A stretch of 7,782 nucleotides of DNA from JBFKOL01 sp041628815 (GTDB lineage: Bacteria; Bacteroidota; Bacteroidia; Chitinophagales; Saprospiraceae). A program made the position numbers and the translations under genes. This document shows positions 6,477 through 7,782 of the stretch, one piece after another (the first letter of the stretch is position 1; the number at the start of each line of letters is the position of its first letter). The stretch covers positions 1 to 7,782 of the forward strand of contig JBFKOL010000194.1 of the NCBI GenBank assembly GCA_041628815.1, read 5' to 3'. Below the pieces are notes generated by a model. The model was given only the letters and a program-made list of their open reading frames with translations. It had not been told where the DNA came from and searched no databases.

Positions 6477-7178
6477 ATGAGTCACCATTCATTCAAAACG
6501 CTTGGGTTGATCGGAGGAACATCCTGGCACTCAACGATCGTTTATTATCGCTTGATCAATGAATTGGCCTCAGAAGTCATTGGTCCTGCCTTGAACCCGC
6601 CGTTGATTTTGCACAGCATCAGTATTGAGGTTATGCGCGGCGGTGACCGGCAGCGTATCAACCAAACTTACCTGGAAACATCGCAAAAGCTAGAGAAAGC
6701 CGGGGCAGATGCCATTGTGATCTGTGCCAATACACCCCATATGGTGGTTGACTTCGTGGCTCCTCAAATTAAGATTCCATTTTTACACATCGCAGATGCC
6801 ACCGGTAAGGAGGCCCGCAGACTTGGATTGAGGAAGCTGGGACTATTGGGGAATCGTCCGACCATGACGGGCTCCTTCATTTCTGGCCGTCTGAAATCGG
6901 AATTTGACATTGATTCCGTAATACCCGAAGGTGATCACATCGGCACATCGCACGAGTATGTATCTAAGGAACTCACCCAGGGAAAGTTTACCGATGAGGC
7001 GAGGTCATTCTATCTCGAGCGCATGCAAGAACTCAAAGAACAGGGGGCCGATGGTATCATCCTGGGATGTACTGAATTGCCGATTCTAATGGACAACACT
7101 GAATTTGACTTGCCCATGCTCGCCACAACCCAGCTACACGCGCAAATGGCAGTCGATTTCGCCCTTGGTCAAAAGTGA
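6477..7178 (+). CDS. aspartate/glutamate racemase family protein
   Basis: A 233-residue cytosolic protein of the Asp/Glu racemase family, the usual length for the aspartate racemase/YgeA branch. It opens with KTLGLIGGTSWHST (7-20), followed by RGGDRQRIN. Both catalytic cysteines of the two-base, cofactor-independent mechanism are present: C83 in VICANTPHM (81-89) and C198 in ILGCTELPIL (195-204). HIADATGKEARRLGLRKLGLLG (104-125) precedes the second lobe. The expected reaction is interconversion of L- and D-amino acids, probably aspartate or glutamate, but sequence alone does not fix the substrate; some homologues act on other amino acids. The ATG at 6477 immediately follows an in-frame TAA (6474-6476), so no longer start is possible. 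No Shine-Dalgarno site is evident. It lies 121 bases after the DUF2202 stop and its 3' end converges on the next gene with a 15-base gap, so it is probably transcribed alone. Confidence 0.95.
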   Translation: MSHHSFKTLGLIGGTSWHSTIVYYRLINELASEVIGPALNPPLILHSISIEVMRGGDRQRINQTYLETSQKLEKAGADAIVICANTPHMVVDFVAPQIKIPFLHIADATGKEARRLGLRKLGLLGNRPTMTGSFISGRLKSEFDIDSVIPEGDHIGTSHEYVSKELTQGKFTDEARSFYLERMQELKEQGADGIILGCTELPILMDNTEFDLPMLATTQLHAQMAVDFALGQK

Positions 7179-7193
7179 CAAAGTTTATAAGAA

Positions 7194-7782
7194 TTATTTG
7201 GCCCGTGTATAACCATAATCGCGTACAGCAGTAGATCCATCACAATGCCCTGTACCTCCAAGGTAATTGCCATTTTGTTGAATGGTGAGCATCAGTTCCG
7301 AGTCACAAAATCCATGCGGATTGCCGCCCTCGACCTTAGATGACCTCCAACGTATCGTTTGACCATCGACTGTGCCAGTTATCCTGGCAGTTGTCCATAA
7401 TCCGTCATGACGCCATGACGCGATTCCTTCGAGACGGTTGCCTTCATGGACCAGAATTACAGCTCCTGCTCGATGATCATTTTCCGGAAAAAGATTCCAT
7501 GTTCCGGTTAAATTGATCGCTGCTGAAGTGCCCCTTTTTCTTCGCTCCCAAAACGAACCGTTCGCAAAGGCAATAGTCTCGTTGTTGTTTTGCAGGGTCG
7601 CTCGTAATCCGCCCTCCCAGTCATTCGCAATGATTGTCATGCGATCTAAAAATGTGCCCGATGACCGCATGCCGTATTCGTTGAGAAATGATAGCTGCTG
7701 TCCCGTCTGCTCAAGGGCACATCGCTCTCCCTTGTTGCCCGTCCTGGGATCGTAACCATACCAGGTGCCCGATAAATCAGGG
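7194..7782 (-). CDS. repeat protein with LSGTW-type beta domains, C-terminal part
   Basis: The frame is open from the right edge of the window to TAA at 7194-7196, giving 195 visible residues; the N-terminus lies outside. The ATG at 7670 is internal, since the coding pattern continues upstream of it. The product contains related units: DLSGTW (visible residues 2-7) and NLTGTW (90-95), each followed by a short acidic/polar loop and a strand of the form x-L-x-Q-x-G-N-x-L (CALEQTGQQL; VILVHEGNRL; and a third, LTIQQNGNYLGGTGHCDGS near 165-183). This looks like tandem lipocalin-like or other beta-sandwich domains rich in Gly, Asn and Trp. Two cysteines, at visible residues 159 and 180, could form a disulfide, which suits an exported protein, but no signal can be seen. 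I do not recognise a characterised family and assign no function. Confidence 0.75.
   Translation of the reverse strand, partial: PDLSGTWYGYDPRTGNKGERCALEQTGQQLSFLNEYGMRSSGTFLDRMTIIANDWEGGLRATLQNNNETIAFANGSFWERRKRGTSAAINLTGTWNLFPENDHRAGAVILVHEGNRLEGIASWRHDGLWTTARITGTVDGQTIRWRSSKVEGGNPHGFCDSELMLTIQQNGNYLGGTGHCDGSTAVRDYGYTRAK

Noticed and set aside
7513..7755. 80-codon plus-strand open frame
   Set aside because: It is antisense to the GTW-repeat gene, whose repeat pattern shows the minus strand is coding.

Overview
The window looks like a chromosomal segment from a free-living, probably marine or environmental, member of the Bacteroidota. This is inferred from the gene families (PSCyt1/PSD1 plus DUF1501, slipin, DUF547), a moderate base composition, and start codons mostly lacking Shine-Dalgarno sequences. 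No phage, plasmid, insertion sequence, CRISPR array, tRNA or rRNA is visible.

Layout. Positions 1-3836 (minus strand) hold an operon read right to left. It starts with a 1088-residue lipoprotein with a planctomycete-type cytochrome c domain (PSCyt1), a PSCyt2/DUF1549 domain, an inserted LamG-like domain and a PSD1/DUF1553 domain. A possible 44-codon small gene follows, then the N-terminal 128 codons of a Tat-exported DUF1501 protein that runs off the left edge. Positions 3837-4044 form a divergent intergenic spacer in which I see no gene. A plus-strand slipin (stomatin/SPFH family, 4045-4779) converges on a minus-strand secreted DUF547 protein (4815-5579). The 164-base spacer at 5580-5743 carries a CRP/FNR-like palindrome between DUF547 and a plus-strand exported DUF2202 (ferritin-like) gene. 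That gene appears frameshifted near its 3' end. Next come a plus-strand Asp/Glu racemase-family gene (6477-7178) and, converging on it, the C-terminal part of a minus-strand protein built of LSGTW-type beta repeats (7194 to beyond the right edge).

How the genes fit together. The PSCyt1-PSD1 lipoprotein and the DUF1501 protein are a recurrent pair in Planctomycetes, Verrucomicrobia and some Bacteroidota, and presumably act together outside the cytoplasm, but their reaction is not established. The other genes look like independent single-gene units, and I see no pathway linking them. Most products (five of seven clear genes) carry, or probably carry, an export signal or membrane anchor, so the window is biased toward the cell envelope.

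Most worth a second look: the frameshift that separates the DUF2202 gene from its conserved C-terminal helix, together with loss of two conserved histidines; the short ORF inside the cytochrome/DUF1501 operon; and the palindrome at 5660-5675.
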